A DNA stretch of 64,000 bases from Eretmocerus hayati (lineage: Eukaryota; Arthropoda; Insecta; Hymenoptera; Aphelinidae). Of this stretch, positions 35,145-46,027 are shown in pieces (positions within the stretch are counted from its first letter, which is position 1; each line of letters opens with the position of its first letter). The stretch covers positions 13,991,736-14,055,735 of the forward strand of contig CM056742.1 in the NCBI GenBank assembly GCA_029851415.1, given 5' to 3'. The translations under genes were made by a program, and so were the position numbers. The notes beneath the pieces are model-generated. The model was not told the DNA's origin and did not search any database. It was given only the letters and a program-made list of their open reading frames with translations.

Positions 35145-36574
35145 TTACAGTGATCTATTATATCGTATTGATTTCCTTGAGAGAGACATCTTGAGTTGGT
35201 CTAGCGAATACTTATATGTATTTTTTAGGCCGTCTAGATCTTCTCGTTTGTTGAGAGTGTTAGAGTGACAATAGATATTTAACATTTCAGAGAAGAGTCT
35301 AGGCTTGTATCTATTTTCAGTGTCCAAAATCTCAATGTTATCAAAATCAAAGGAATGTTGGAATTTCTTTGAATGTTGTGCTATCACTGATGTTTCTTTG
35401 CCGATTCTAATATCCCGTTCATGTTCATACGCTCTTTTTTTCATTTTTCTTAACGTTTGACCTATGTATGTCATATTGCAACTTCCACAGTTTATTTTAT
35501 ATACTAAGTTATGCTTTTCTGAGATTGGTAAAGAATCTTTTCCTAATTTTATGAATCGATTAAATTGATTACAGTTGAAGGAAATGGGAACAAAAAAGAA
35601 TTTTCTGGCTATTGCATTGAGAGACGGAGTAAGATTTTTCACAAAGGGAAAAACCACCTTTGGGAGTTTGATAAAAATTTTTTTGGTGTTTGACTCGACA
35701 TTGATATCAGAATTCTGTGACCTATGGATTGCATGCATTCTTTTGCTAATATATTTATTAATAAATTTACTTGGGTAATTGTTAGATAATAGAAGATCTC
35801 GAATGACATTCAGGTTTGAAACGTGGAAAGACTTGTCAGAAAGTTTGATGGCTTTATCAACCAGGTTATATATAATAGCTATTTTTTGCGATACAGGATG
35901 ATGAGATAGAAAATTGATGTAACGTCCTGATGCAGTTGGTTTTCTGAACCAATTGGTCAGGCATGTTTGATTCGGACGTCTAATAATCTGCAGGTCCAGA
36001 AAACTGATACAACCGTCTACCTCTTTCTCATGTGTAAATTGAAGGTGATCATCAAAATTGTTGAAGGTTTGCAAACATTGGGAAATCATATCTTTTTTGA
36101 CGATTAGAAGACAGTCATCTACATATCTCTTATAGAATAAAATACTCCTTTTCATAATATTCAGGCTATGATTTTCAAAGAGTTCTAGTGTTATTTCTGC
36201 ATAAAATGGGCTCGTGCAGCCACCCATAGGAGAACCTACTTTTTGCCTGTAAAATTTTCCATTAAACTGAATATATGTTGAATTGAGGAGTATTCTGATT
36301 TTCGAAAGGAATTCATCTCTACTCATATATCTGCCTACTGTACTTCTTAGATATTTCCATTTCCTTTTTAGAGCTTCTATGATTAGATCAGGATGTAAAT
36401 TTGTAAACAAACTTATAACGTCAAAAGAGACCAGCTCATAATCCTCCGGAATAGATAATTCCTCCAACATTTTAACCATCTCATAGCTATTTTTGATTCG
36501 AGATTCAGGCATAGGAATATGTTTGTTGAAGTAAACAGAAAGACATTTGTCTAAACGATGAGTGGGACTATTGA
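35145..36574 (-). pseudogene. 5'-truncated Penelope-like copy 4
   Basis: It retains about residues 450-925: RT from just after the palm start, then the GIY-YIG domain. Private changes are His464Tyr, Asn521Lys and Leu582Phe. The coding frame stays open past the junction into antisense DNA of the neighbouring copy (to 36761), but that extension is a chimeric accident. No N-terminal region or own start remains. Confidence 0.88.
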
Positions 36575-36588
36575 GGGGGGAATATTGA
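36575..36588. other. Head-to-head junction filler
   Basis: GGGGGGAATATTGA matches neither flanking copy. It joins the 5'-truncated ends of copies 4 (minus) and 5 (plus). Non-templated or G-run filler at such joints is consistent with microhomology or template-jump joining during reverse transcription. Confidence 0.7.
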
Positions 36589-38174
36589 AAATAGTTGATG
36601 ACTGGACGAAAAAAGGTTTGATTGGCTCTGATTCTAGCTTCAATTACATAAAACGAGATCTGTCTCAAACTAACGTTCCACGTGCTTATGGATTGGTCAA
36701 AGTTCACAAAGCAGGTTATCCTGTTCGTATTATCGTTTCTACTGTCAATAGTCCCACTCATCGTTTAGACAAATGTCTTTCTGTTCACTTCAACAAACAT
36801 ATTCCTATGCCTGAATCTCGAATCAAAAATAGCTATGAGATGGTTAAAATGTTGGAGGAATTATCTATTCCGGAGGATTATGAGCTGGTCTCTTTTGACG
36901 TTATAAGTTTGTTTACAAATTTACATCCTGATCTAATCATAGAAGCTCTAAAAAGGAACTGGAAATATCTAAGAAGTACAGTAGGCAGATATATGAGTAG
37001 AGATGAATTCCTTTCGAAAATCAGAATACTCCTCAATTCAACATATATTCAGTTTAATGGAAAATTTTACAGGCAAAACGTAGGTTCTCCTATGGGTGGC
37101 TGCACGAGCCCATTTTATGCAGAAATAACACTAGAACTCTTAGAAAATCATAGCCTGAATATTATGAAAAGGAGTATTTTATTCTATAAGAGATATGTAG
37201 ATGACTGTCTTCTAATCGTCAAAAAAGATATGATTTCCCAATGTTTGCAAACCTTCAACAATTTTGATGATCACCTTCAATTTACACATGAGAAAGAGGT
37301 AGACGGTTGTATCAGTTTTCTGGACCTGCAGATTATTAGACGTCCGAATCAAACATGCCTGACCAATTGGTTCAGAAAACCAACTGCATCAGGACGTTAC
37401 ATCAATTTTCTATCTCATCATCCTGTATCGCAAAAAATAGCTATTATATATAACCTGGTTGATAAAGCCATCAAACTTTCTGACAAGTCTTTCCACGTTT
37501 CAAACCTGAATGTCATTCGAGATCTTCTATTATCTAACAATTACCCAAGTAAATTTATTAATAAATATATTAGCAAAAGAATGCATGCAATCCATAGGTC
37601 ACAGAATTCTGATATCAATGTCGAGTCAAACACCAAAAAAATTTTTATCAAACTCCCAAAGGTGGTTTTTCCCTTTGTGAAAAATCTTACTCCGTCTCTC
37701 AATGCAATAGCCAGAAAATTCTTTTTTGTTCCCATTTCCTTCAACTGTAATCAATTTAATCGATTCATAAAATTAGGAAAAGATTCTTTACCAATCTCAG
37801 AAAAGCATAACTTAGTATATAAAATAAACTGTGGAAGTTGCAATATGACATACATAGGTCAAACGTTAAGAAAAATGAAAAAAAGAGCGTATGAACATGA
37901 ACGGGATATTAGAATCGGCAAAGAAACATCAGTGATAGCACAACATTCAAAGAAATTCCAACATTCCTTTGATTTTGATAACATTGAGATTTTGGACACT
38001 GAAAATAGATACAAGCCTAGACTCTTCTCTGAAATGTTAAATATCTATTGTCACTCTAACACTCTCAACAAACGAGAAGATCTAGACGGCCTAAAAAATA
38101 CATATAAGTATTCGCTAGACCAACTCAAGATGTCTCTCTCAAGGAAATCAATACGATATAATAGATCACTGTAA
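36589..38174 (+). pseudogene. 5'-truncated Penelope-like copy 5
   Basis: It retains about residues 398-925. It carries Lys561Asn directly before the GSPMGG motif and Cys885 as in copy 1. Truncation is about 52 codons less severe than in copy 4, so the centre of the inverted array is asymmetric. Confidence 0.88.
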
Positions 38175-38771
38175 ACGGCCGGTAAAACAGGAACCTTCTC
38201 TTTGTACAATTGTAATGCTATTGATCTGTCAGTCCTCCTTGGGAATCGATCGACACAACATCTAGTCGATCGACAAGAATATCATCCCTTGTCATCCCAG
38301 GACTGAAGGATCAATAACACAGTAACAAACATCTAAATTGTAAGTGAGAGGAAATTTTTTTAGTTTCCCTTCTATTTTTGAAGAAGTCGCTCAATTATTA
38401 TTATATTGTGTCATAGAAATGGAAAGTTATCACCATCACTGTACTGTGTTCAAAAGAGGAAATAACGACTCCAGGATTTTCTTGGATGAAAGTATTTGAT
38501 TCTTCAAATGTGACTATTCGAATATTTTAAGGTAAAAATTGTGTGTGATATTGTGAAAGTGTCACTGTGATTGTTTTCGAATATGATCATTAATGTACAT
38601 GTATATTTTTTAGCCTGAAGAGGATTGTACACTCACAATCGAAACGTTGCATAATTGCAATAAAAATACTAGCAGGAAAGACCAATCGCTTCAATGAAAT
38701 TCCTGATTATCAATTTTTGATCCTGCAATCGAGTCATTTTCATCGATATCTATTGGCATTGGGTACATGAA
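38175..38771 (+). repeat. Inter-ORF pLTR segment, plus strand
   Basis: Inverse orientation of the spacers above; hammerhead-like core at 38615-38644, TTGCA/TGCAA hairpin just after it. It lies directly upstream of the ATG of copy 6. Confidence 0.7.
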
Positions 38772-41549
38772 ATGCCGATCACGCGAGCGCGTAGCAAGCA
38801 GCTTGCAGAAGAATATACTGCGCGGCAAACATCACGTCAAGCGGCGCTTCAAGAGGTCATCGAAACATCTGACGATCAAAACAATCACTCGTCACACACA
38901 CAGTATTTTACATCTAAGAAGACCCTCGAAGAACTTGGTAATATATTGTCTAACCAACAAAATTTTATATTCTCTGAATTTCTGAGATCACTGAGACATG
39001 TTTTCTGTGATAAAATCTCTGATTCATTTGTAAAACTTGCCAAATTAATGAGAAAACGGGCGACTTCTAACGAACAACTTCGCTTCTTACTTCGATGTAG
39101 AACGTTTGATATTATTCCCTCACATCTACAAAATTGTACTAAATCTGTTGGTAATGTGACATTTCACAGTAATTTGGCTAGAAGGAGATCCAAAGAAATT
39201 CAGTTCCAAATTCAGAAGAGACTGTTGAACCTTGAAATTCATGATTTGAATATTCATTTAAAATTTCTATCGAAAAATATCGACCAGTCAGTAGAAAATC
39301 TAAAATCTCAACTCAATTGCAGTTTGGCTGAACAGTTTGTGGATACATTTAAAAATATCACTGATAAGTTGAAAATGAACGTGAGAAAAACGCATGATAA
39401 AAAGTTTTTGAAATTATGGTCTGTTCAAGGCCATGACAATGCTCCTGAGGTCACTGAGAAACTATCCACCAATTCTCACGTTCAGGAAGACCAAATTTCA
39501 CAAAACAATTTCAAGGAAAAGTGGCTCGTCAATCTCACGAACATTAATATCCCACAAGCTGTTTCAGATATATTGAGTTTGGGAGAAAAATTCAGTTTCA
39601 CTTCATCTCTTGATAAGAGAACATTTTTCAGTTTTTTAAAAAATTTGGAACACCTATATGATCAGTATGACGATCTAGATGAGAGGTTTCGAGAGAAAGC
39701 CCTCACACAACTGAATAGTTTTAATAATAGTATACATCATATCACCTTGCAGGATCGTATTATTTCTCATAAAATCAAACAAACTGAAACTTTTATCAAG
39801 GACAATAAGGGAATTTGGATTACTAGAGCAGATAAAGGTAATGTTACTGTGGTTATTTCCAAGGATGATTATGTACAAAAAGTAGAAGCAAGCCTTGGAG
39901 ATGAGAATTATTATGATAAAGTTAAGAAATCCCCTTTGAGTTCTTTACAGAATGCTGTTACAGAAATAGTTGATGACTGGACAAAAAAAGGTTTGATTGG
40001 CTCTGATTCTAGCTTCAATTACATAAAACGAGATCTGTCTCAAACTAACGTTCCACGTGCTTATGGATTGGTCAAAGTTCACAAAGCAGGTTATCCTGTT
40101 CGTATTATCGTTTCTACTGTCAATAGTCCCACTCATCGTTTAGACAAATGTCTTTCTGTTCACTTCAACAAACATATTCCTATGCCTGAATCTCGAATCA
40201 AAAATAGCTATGAGATGGTTAAAATGTTGGAGGAATTATCTATTCCGGAGGATTATGAGCTGGTCTCTTTTGACGTTATAAGTTTGTTTACAAATTTACA
40301 TCCTGATCTAATCATAGAAGCTCTAAAAAGGAACTGGAAATATCTAAGAAGTACAGTAGGCAGATATATGAGTAGAGATGAATTCCTTTCGAAAATCAGA
40401 ATACTCCTCAATTCAACATATATTCAGTTTAATGGAAAATTTTACAGGCAAAAAGTAGGTTCTCCTATGGGTGGCTGCACGAGCCCATTTTATGCAGAAA
40501 TAACACTAGAACTCTTAGAAAATCATAGCCTGAATATTATGAAAAGGAGTATTTTATTCTATAAGAGATATGTAGATGACTGTCTTCTAATCGTCAAAAA
40601 AGATATGATTTCCCAATGTTTGCAAACCTTCAACAATTTTGATGATCACCTTCAATTTACACATGAGAAAGAGGTAGACGGTTGTATCAGTTTTCTGGAC
40701 CTGCAGATTATTAGACGTCCGAATCAAACATGCCTGACCAATTGGTTCAGAAAACCAACTGCATCAGGACGTTACATCAATTTTCTATCTCATCATCCTG
40801 TATCGCAAAAAATAGCTATTATATATAACCTGGTTGATAAAGCCATCAAACTTTCTGACAAGTCTTTCCACGTTTCAAACCTGAATGTCATTCGAGATCT
40901 TCTATTATCTAACAATTACCCAAGTAAATTTATTAATAAATATATTAGCAAAAGAATGCATGCAATCCATAGGTCACAGAATTCTGATATCAATGTCGAG
41001 TCAAACACCAAAAAAATTTTTATCAAACTCCCAAAGGTAGTTTTTCCCTTTGTGAAAAATCTTACTCCGTCTCTCAATGCAATAGCCAGAAAATTCTTTT
41101 TTGTTCCCATTTCCTTCAACTGTAATCAATTTAATCGATTCATAAAATTAGGAAAAGATTCTTTACCAATCTCAGAAAAGCATAACTTAGTATATAAAAT
41201 AAACTGTGGAAGTTGCAATATGACATACATAGGTCAAACGTTAAGAAAAATGAAAAAAAGAGCGTATGAACATGAACGGGATATTAGAATCGGCAAAGAA
41301 ACATCAGTGATAGCACAACATTCAAAGAAATTCCAACATTCCTTTGATTTTGATAACATTGAGATTTTGGACACTGAAAATAGATACAAGCCTAGACTCT
41401 TCTCTGAAATGTTAAATATCTATTATCACTCTAACACTCTCAACAAACGAGAAGATCTAGACGGCCTAAAAAATACATATAAGTATTCGCTAGACCAACT
41501 CAAGGTGTCTCTCTCAAGGAAATCAATACGATATAATAGATCACTGTAA
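38772..41549 (+). CDS. Penelope-like element polyprotein, copy 6
   Basis: Full-length and intact on the plus strand. Leu798 and Tyr885 as in copies 2 and 3, and a private Met912Val. Its downstream flank carries private point changes (for example agagtatc for agaatatc near 41651). Confidence 0.93.
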   Translation: MPITRARSKQLAEEYTARQTSRQAALQEVIETSDDQNNHSSHTQYFTSKKTLEELGNILSNQQNFIFSEFLRSLRHVFCDKISDSFVKLAKLMRKRATSNEQLRFLLRCRTFDIIPSHLQNCTKSVGNVTFHSNLARRRSKEIQFQIQKRLLNLEIHDLNIHLKFLSKNIDQSVENLKSQLNCSLAEQFVDTFKNITDKLKMNVRKTHDKKFLKLWSVQGHDNAPEVTEKLSTNSHVQEDQISQNNFKEKWLVNLTNINIPQAVSDILSLGEKFSFTSSLDKRTFFSFLKNLEHLYDQYDDLDERFREKALTQLNSFNNSIHHITLQDRIISHKIKQTETFIKDNKGIWITRADKGNVTVVISKDDYVQKVEASLGDENYYDKVKKSPLSSLQNAVTEIVDDWTKKGLIGSDSSFNYIKRDLSQTNVPRAYGLVKVHKAGYPVRIIVSTVNSPTHRLDKCLSVHFNKHIPMPESRIKNSYEMVKMLEELSIPEDYELVSFDVISLFTNLHPDLIIEALKRNWKYLRSTVGRYMSRDEFLSKIRILLNSTYIQFNGKFYRQKVGSPMGGCTSPFYAEITLELLENHSLNIMKRSILFYKRYVDDCLLIVKKDMISQCLQTFNNFDDHLQFTHEKEVDGCISFLDLQIIRRPNQTCLTNWFRKPTASGRYINFLSHHPVSQKIAIIYNLVDKAIKLSDKSFHVSNLNVIRDLLLSNNYPSKFINKYISKRMHAIHRSQNSDINVESNTKKIFIKLPKVVFPFVKNLTPSLNAIARKFFFVPISFNCNQFNRFIKLGKDSLPISEKHNLVYKINCGSCNMTYIGQTLRKMKKRAYEHERDIRIGKETSVIAQHSKKFQHSFDFDNIEILDTENRYKPRLFSEMLNIYYHSNTLNKREDLDGLKNTYKYSLDQLKVSLSRKSIRYNRSL

Positions 41550-42122
41550 ACGGCCGGTAAAACAGGAACCTTCTCTTTGTACAATTGTAATGCTATTGAT
41601 CTGTCAGTCCTCCTTGGGAATCGATCGACACAACATCTAGTCGATCGACAAGAGTATCATCCCTTGTCATCCCAGGACTGAAGGATCAATAACACAGTAA
41701 CAAACATCTAAATTGTAAGTGAGAGGAAATTTTTTTAGTTTCCCTTCTATTTTTGAAGAAGTCGCTCAATTATTATTATATTGTGTCATAGAAATGGAAA
41801 GTTATCACCATCACTGTACTGTGTTCAAAAGAGGAAATAACGACTCCAGGATTTTCTTGGATGAAAGTATTTGATTCTTCAAATGTGACTATTCGAATAT
41901 TTTAAGGTAAAAATTGTGTTTGATATTGTGAAAGTGTCACTGTGATTGTTTTCGAATATGATCATTAATGTACATGTATATTTTTTAGCCTGAAGAGGAT
42001 TGTACACTCACAATCGAAACGTTGCATAATTGCAATAAAAATACTAGCAGGAAAGACCAATCGCTTCAATGAAATTCCTGATTATCAATTTTTGATCCTG
42101 CAATCGAGTCATTTTCATCGAT
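41550..42122 (+). repeat. Terminal pLTR segment, right end
   Basis: It holds the hammerhead-like core at 41990-42019. In element orientation it ends at ...tcatcgatat, so it includes a tail of about 50 bp (gatcctgcaatcgagtc and onward) that is lacking at the left terminus. Confidence 0.7.
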
Positions 42123-42136
42123 ATTTACAAAGATTA
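42123..42136. repeat. Right target-site duplication (14 bp)
   Basis: ATTTACAAAGATTA, identical to 24474-24487. Confidence 0.85.
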
Positions 42137-43488
42137 GTAATACTATCTACGATTCCTATATTGATAAATGAACGTCTAAGGCCAAAAACAGAAAGTTATG
42201 CGTACCAAACCTCCTCAATGGCCATCAGTTTCATTTCGATGCACAGATCAATGCATTCGAACACGAACTTCAAACGGCAACAGATCAGAATTATCGCTCA
42301 ATGAGCAGTCAATCCTACATTCCTCATTTTTCAGTTTACCAAAACTGTTACTGTTTGGATCCCTTCCGTAGAGTGGATATTCCTCGGATAACAATATGTT
42401 CCATATTCACATCAAGTGATAGGATCAAGTATTGGATTGGAATTGAACAAAAATTGTTATTGCTAATATCTTTGCTAAGAACTTTGACACTAGGGACAAG
42501 ATATGAGAGTCTTACTTCATGAACGTCATCCGCAAGTGTTCTTCTCAAGCAAACAAAAGACTGCTAACTATGAGATATTTCATTAAAGATATCGATATGA
42601 AATACGCTTCCGCTCCACAACATTTGACCCACCGGTATTTCCCATGAGGCCAAAATTCTCAGCACTACACGGGGCCCACCGGTGGGCCTCGCCGCAGCGA
42701 ACGTGTTCAACCTCGAAAACAAAATGAACACGCTCCTTGAAATTCCACCAGAAGGTGTATTATCGACAGTTGAGTCACCATGAGAATCCTCGGAAAATTC
42801 TTTGGATTTTGAAAAAACCGGCGACACACCTCAAGTTGCAGAAAGCCTTGCAGTCCACAGAAGCAAAAGCTCTATGTTATTCTCATGGTATCGGTGAATA
42901 GAAATTTTTCAATAGTGCGTGAGCTCTTTATGTTCCAGAAACTCGATATATACATCATAAGACCTTCGGAGGTGAGATCTGGTGTTGGCATATTTTCGAT
43001 TTCCGAATATCAAAATTCCCGCCGAAATACTAACATATATTGTAGCGGGAGCTTGACAAGATCGCACAGACCACGTGAATTCGGTCAAGGCTTGATTACA
43101 GTTCATCAGAGGTGGCATTGCACATATTGCGTCAAGGGGCCAGGACTTTGATCAGGACTTGATTACAGCCTGAAAAATTTTTCCGATCGATACACATAAC
43201 CCATCTGTTTGATAGGGCTGTCGACGTTACAACAATGTTAATCAATACACTTACTCTCTTATATACTTAGAACTCTCGAAGCCTGAAAGAAATTGTAGGA
43301 GTTCTTCGAGTATTCCAATTGCAACTTACGCTAATGTATGTAATCTTCAGTCCGTAACTCTCGAACTTTGTTGTGCAATTCTGATACAACTTTCTCCTCC
43401 TGTTAAGACATTTCTGAAATCTCCATCTTGCTTCTTGAGCAGACGCTACAGTCTCAAGGAGGATTTCGAGTAACTAGAATCACCTTAA
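42137..43488. other. Intergenic; nothing recognised
   Basis: This is the right flank of the Penelope insertion. Short frames only, no domains. Confidence 0.3.
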
Positions 43489-43869
43489 GGCGATGCGGTC
43501 ACCGTGCAAGCTGAAAGTTATTCCCACTTTTCTCCGATATTCCTGCGATTTAGAACAAACGACGAGAAGACAAATGCTCATTATTATCTAACTTGAGTTC
43601 GTCCTCTCGTCGTTTAACTCAAATCGCAAAAGAATTGGATAAAAGTGAGAATTACAATGTGCGTATATTATAGGTTAGGAGGTGCCTGCGCTAGGGTTAT
43701 TCCCACTTTTCTCCGATATTCTTGCGATTTGAGCTAAACGACGAGAAGACGAACTCAAGTTAGATGATAATAAGTATTCGCCTTCTCGTCGCTTAGTCCA
43801 AATCGCAAGAATATCGGAGAAAAGTGGGAATAACTTTCAGCGTGCACGGTGCACGGTGACCGCATCGCC
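43489..43869. mobile_element. TTAA-flanked MITE with two internal hairpins
   Basis: The ends are ggcgatgcggtcaccgtgca and its complement (with the tgcacggtg part duplicated on the right). It is preceded by TTAA (43485-43488) and followed by TGAA (43870-43873). TTAA duplication is the piggyBac hallmark. Inside, the sequence ttattcccacttttctccga starts each of two successive hairpins (about 43518-43655 and 43697-43845), both built on acgacgagaag / cttctcgtcgt pairs. Non-coding. Confidence 0.65.
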
Positions 43870-44151
43870 TGAAGAGGTAGATTTACTAAAATTACACTAG
43901 TGATGACCAAGATTCAAGCTCAGGCCTCCTGAGATAATGGCCAGGACCATATATTGACGAAGCTGCGATGACATCTAATGAACTTGTAAAAAATTATAGG
44001 GGTTCATAGGGGAGAAGGGGGAGGGTCGAATAGTTGCTTCAATGAGACTGCAGATTCTCGAATTCGAGTAGAATTTTATTGTCGGGGAAAAATCAGGGGA
44101 TATTCACTTGTATCCTTATACACTTGGAGCAGCTATGCAGCGGATGCATCG
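43870..44151. other. Downstream flank of the phospholipase gene
   Basis: It probably holds the 3' UTR of the minus-strand gene. A possible poly(A) signal was not assigned with confidence. Confidence 0.3.
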
Positions 44152-45421
44152 CTATCCTGACTTCTGCCTTTGCTTCTGCTCTCGATCCTTAGGATGTAAT
44201 CCGAATTTATGATCAAGCGCTATTGTACCCCTGACATATCCATTGAGCAGAAGTCCTAAGCCAGATAACTCGAACACAGTAGAACCAAAATTCTTTATCG
44301 AACGCCCCAAATGATTAGGGCAGGAAGCCTTGATAATAGGGCACCTTTTCTTCTGACGTTTGAGACACTCCACAAATCTCACGTCGCATTTGCAAACATC
44401 CAATCCACAAGAGTTCACTCCGGCATCATTATCTAGAATTTTGAAATTTGGTTCACATTCATGAAGTGTGAGGTTTCGCAACTTTGAAATGGAATTCGTA
44501 TGAGCATTGCCGCGGGAACTCTGAACGGTTCGTGTAATGGTGTTATCGCCCCGACGAGTCAACTCCGAGAAACTCCACTTAATATAAACTACAGTTATCT
44601 TACTGGAATACTTTTTGGTATCAGGGTTTTAGGCAAATCCGTGAGATGTATCCACGGTATTAGAATACTATTTCAATTCGTTAGATAAGTTATGTTCTGC
44701 GTTTCGATTTCGATAGTGGGATGAAGAAATATTCTGGCTTCATTCCATCAAACTATGGCCTTTCAACTAACCAAATCATCGATCTTTGTACGAAATTTTT
44801 GGTAATCTTCCAGATATATGATGTATCGATGTAGCTCATAAGAACTTATCACAATCTATGCTAGAACAGCGGAAAAGTTGACGAGTTCAACACTACATCT
44901 GCTCATTTCTACAGGAATGAAAGATGACCTAGTTTCTGATCTCCATATACCCATAATATTCTTACCGCATGCCGGCTCGCCATTCTCATACTTCCACCAA
45001 TATCGTGTAGTATACTCGGACACTGTTCCTCCACAGCTAGACTTTCCATAACATTTATCGTGTTTCATGCAACAACTATATTATAAAGGTGACGGAGTTA
45101 AATTTTGGAACTGCTGCATAATATGTACCATAGGATGAATTACAGTCAATAGTATGAAACGTGTACATGAAATTGAGCTGAGAAGGAATTACCTATCAAT
45201 TCCATCCACTGGTTCACCGGAGCCTCCAGAACCGCAATAACATCCGTAATAATTATAATTCCAAGCGGGACAGCCCAATTCTTGAGTAAGGATTCCACCA
45301 AATGCTCCAAGGTCTCTTTTGAATCTATCTGATTGATTCACTTCTTTTGATTGTCTATGAGAAGATTCAAGATTATACATATGAGGAAGGTTATTTGTTA
45401 ACATCTTCGTGCACGTAACTA
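44152..45421 (-). CDS. Secreted phospholipase A2, catalytic exons
   Basis: Exons on the minus strand: about 45421-45193 (donor GTAATT), 45075-44966 (acceptor tatatag, donor GTAAGA) and 44432-44152 (acceptor ttctag, stop TAG). Phases agree across both introns. The protein shows the calcium loop [11 protein letters not shown], the catalytic helix CCMKHDKCY with the His-Asp pair, and the C-terminal disulfide pattern [17 protein letters not shown]. Together these define a group I/II-like secreted phospholipase A2, which hydrolyses the sn-2 ester of phospholipids using calcium. After the last conserved cysteines there is a tail of about 60 residues ending in a basic Gln/Lys-rich stretch, longer than in minimal enzymes. 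It could be a digestive, immune, reproductive or venom enzyme; sequence alone does not decide. The 5' end of the first listed exon is uncertain because its acceptor is weak; an ATG at 45404 is an alternative start. Confidence 0.82.
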
Positions 45422-45873
45422 CTCCCTGTACATTTAACCTTCGTTTTCTACTAGAGTCTATAGTGAGGATCGTGAGAATTATTTTGAGCCCAAAAACATT
45501 ATGATAAAGTCATGCCATATGAGAGTTACGGCAGCATGAACTTTTCAAGGTCAAACACAAATGAGGCACTAGCATCGAGAATTTCATGATGAACTTCATG
45601 GAAAACCATCAATTCGGACCAAAAAACATGACGCGACAAGTATCCTTATCCTATCATCAGAACTCACAAAGGGTGACCCACGACGTGCAAGTCACCAAAT
45701 CTTACCAGACTTTTTTTACAGTCTCGTACCACCTAGAATATGGAGAATCCAGAGTAACTCCGTCAAATGGGCCTCCTGTTCGAAATTCAGCCTAGGAAAT
45801 TAGCATTCACTTTTTAACATAGCCCATATAGGCCCATGTTAAAAAGTGATATAGATTTTTCTATCATCTCCAC

Positions 45874-46027
45874 TGTAAATTATTTGGTGTTTGGGCGTTA
45901 AGCGTCTCTTGATTGATGGTATTTCATTGTTCTTTGGAGCAAAACATCCCTTAGCGTAACAGAGCAGGAACAGAGGTGTGATTTGTTTGAGAAAAAAAGG
46001 AAAAGAATGCAAAATGAAACAAAACAT
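45874..46027 (-). CDS. Probable signal-peptide exon of the phospholipase A2 gene
   Basis: It opens with ATG at 46027 and encodes a hydrophobic leader (FCFILHSFPFF, then TPLFLLCYA), then a basic stretch (IKRRLTPKHQIIY). The only suitable donor (aca|GTGGAG) gives phase 1, which matches an acceptor before 45421. With this exon the product would be 257 residues. The donor and the partner acceptor are both weak, so the join is an inference. Confidence 0.45.

Larger units (their letters stand above)
24488..42122. mobile_element. Compound Penelope-like element array, head-to-head
   Basis: A 17.6-kb block lies between two 14-bp direct repeats. The minus-strand half contains full ORFs ending at 25020, 28395 and 31770 plus a 5'-truncated one ending at 35145, with an exact 3375-bp period. 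The plus-strand half contains a 5'-truncated copy ending at 38174 and a full copy ending at 41549, with the same period. Both halves are transcribed outward from a junction at 36575-36588. Tandem copies with a 5'-truncated leader and frequent inverted partners are a known habit of Penelope-like retroelements, which insert by target-primed reverse transcription. The single flanking duplication suggests the array entered, or was built, at one insertion event. Confidence 0.88.

Noticed and set aside
35145..36761. 538-codon minus-strand frame across the Penelope junction
   Set aside because: Its first 60 or so codons are antisense of the neighbouring copy; only the part up to 36574 is element protein.
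24488..42122. Possibility that the array is an LTR retrotransposon or satellite
   Set aside because: No protease, RNase H or integrase; the YVDD RT with C-terminal GIY-YIG and tandem pLTR layout fits Penelope-like elements.
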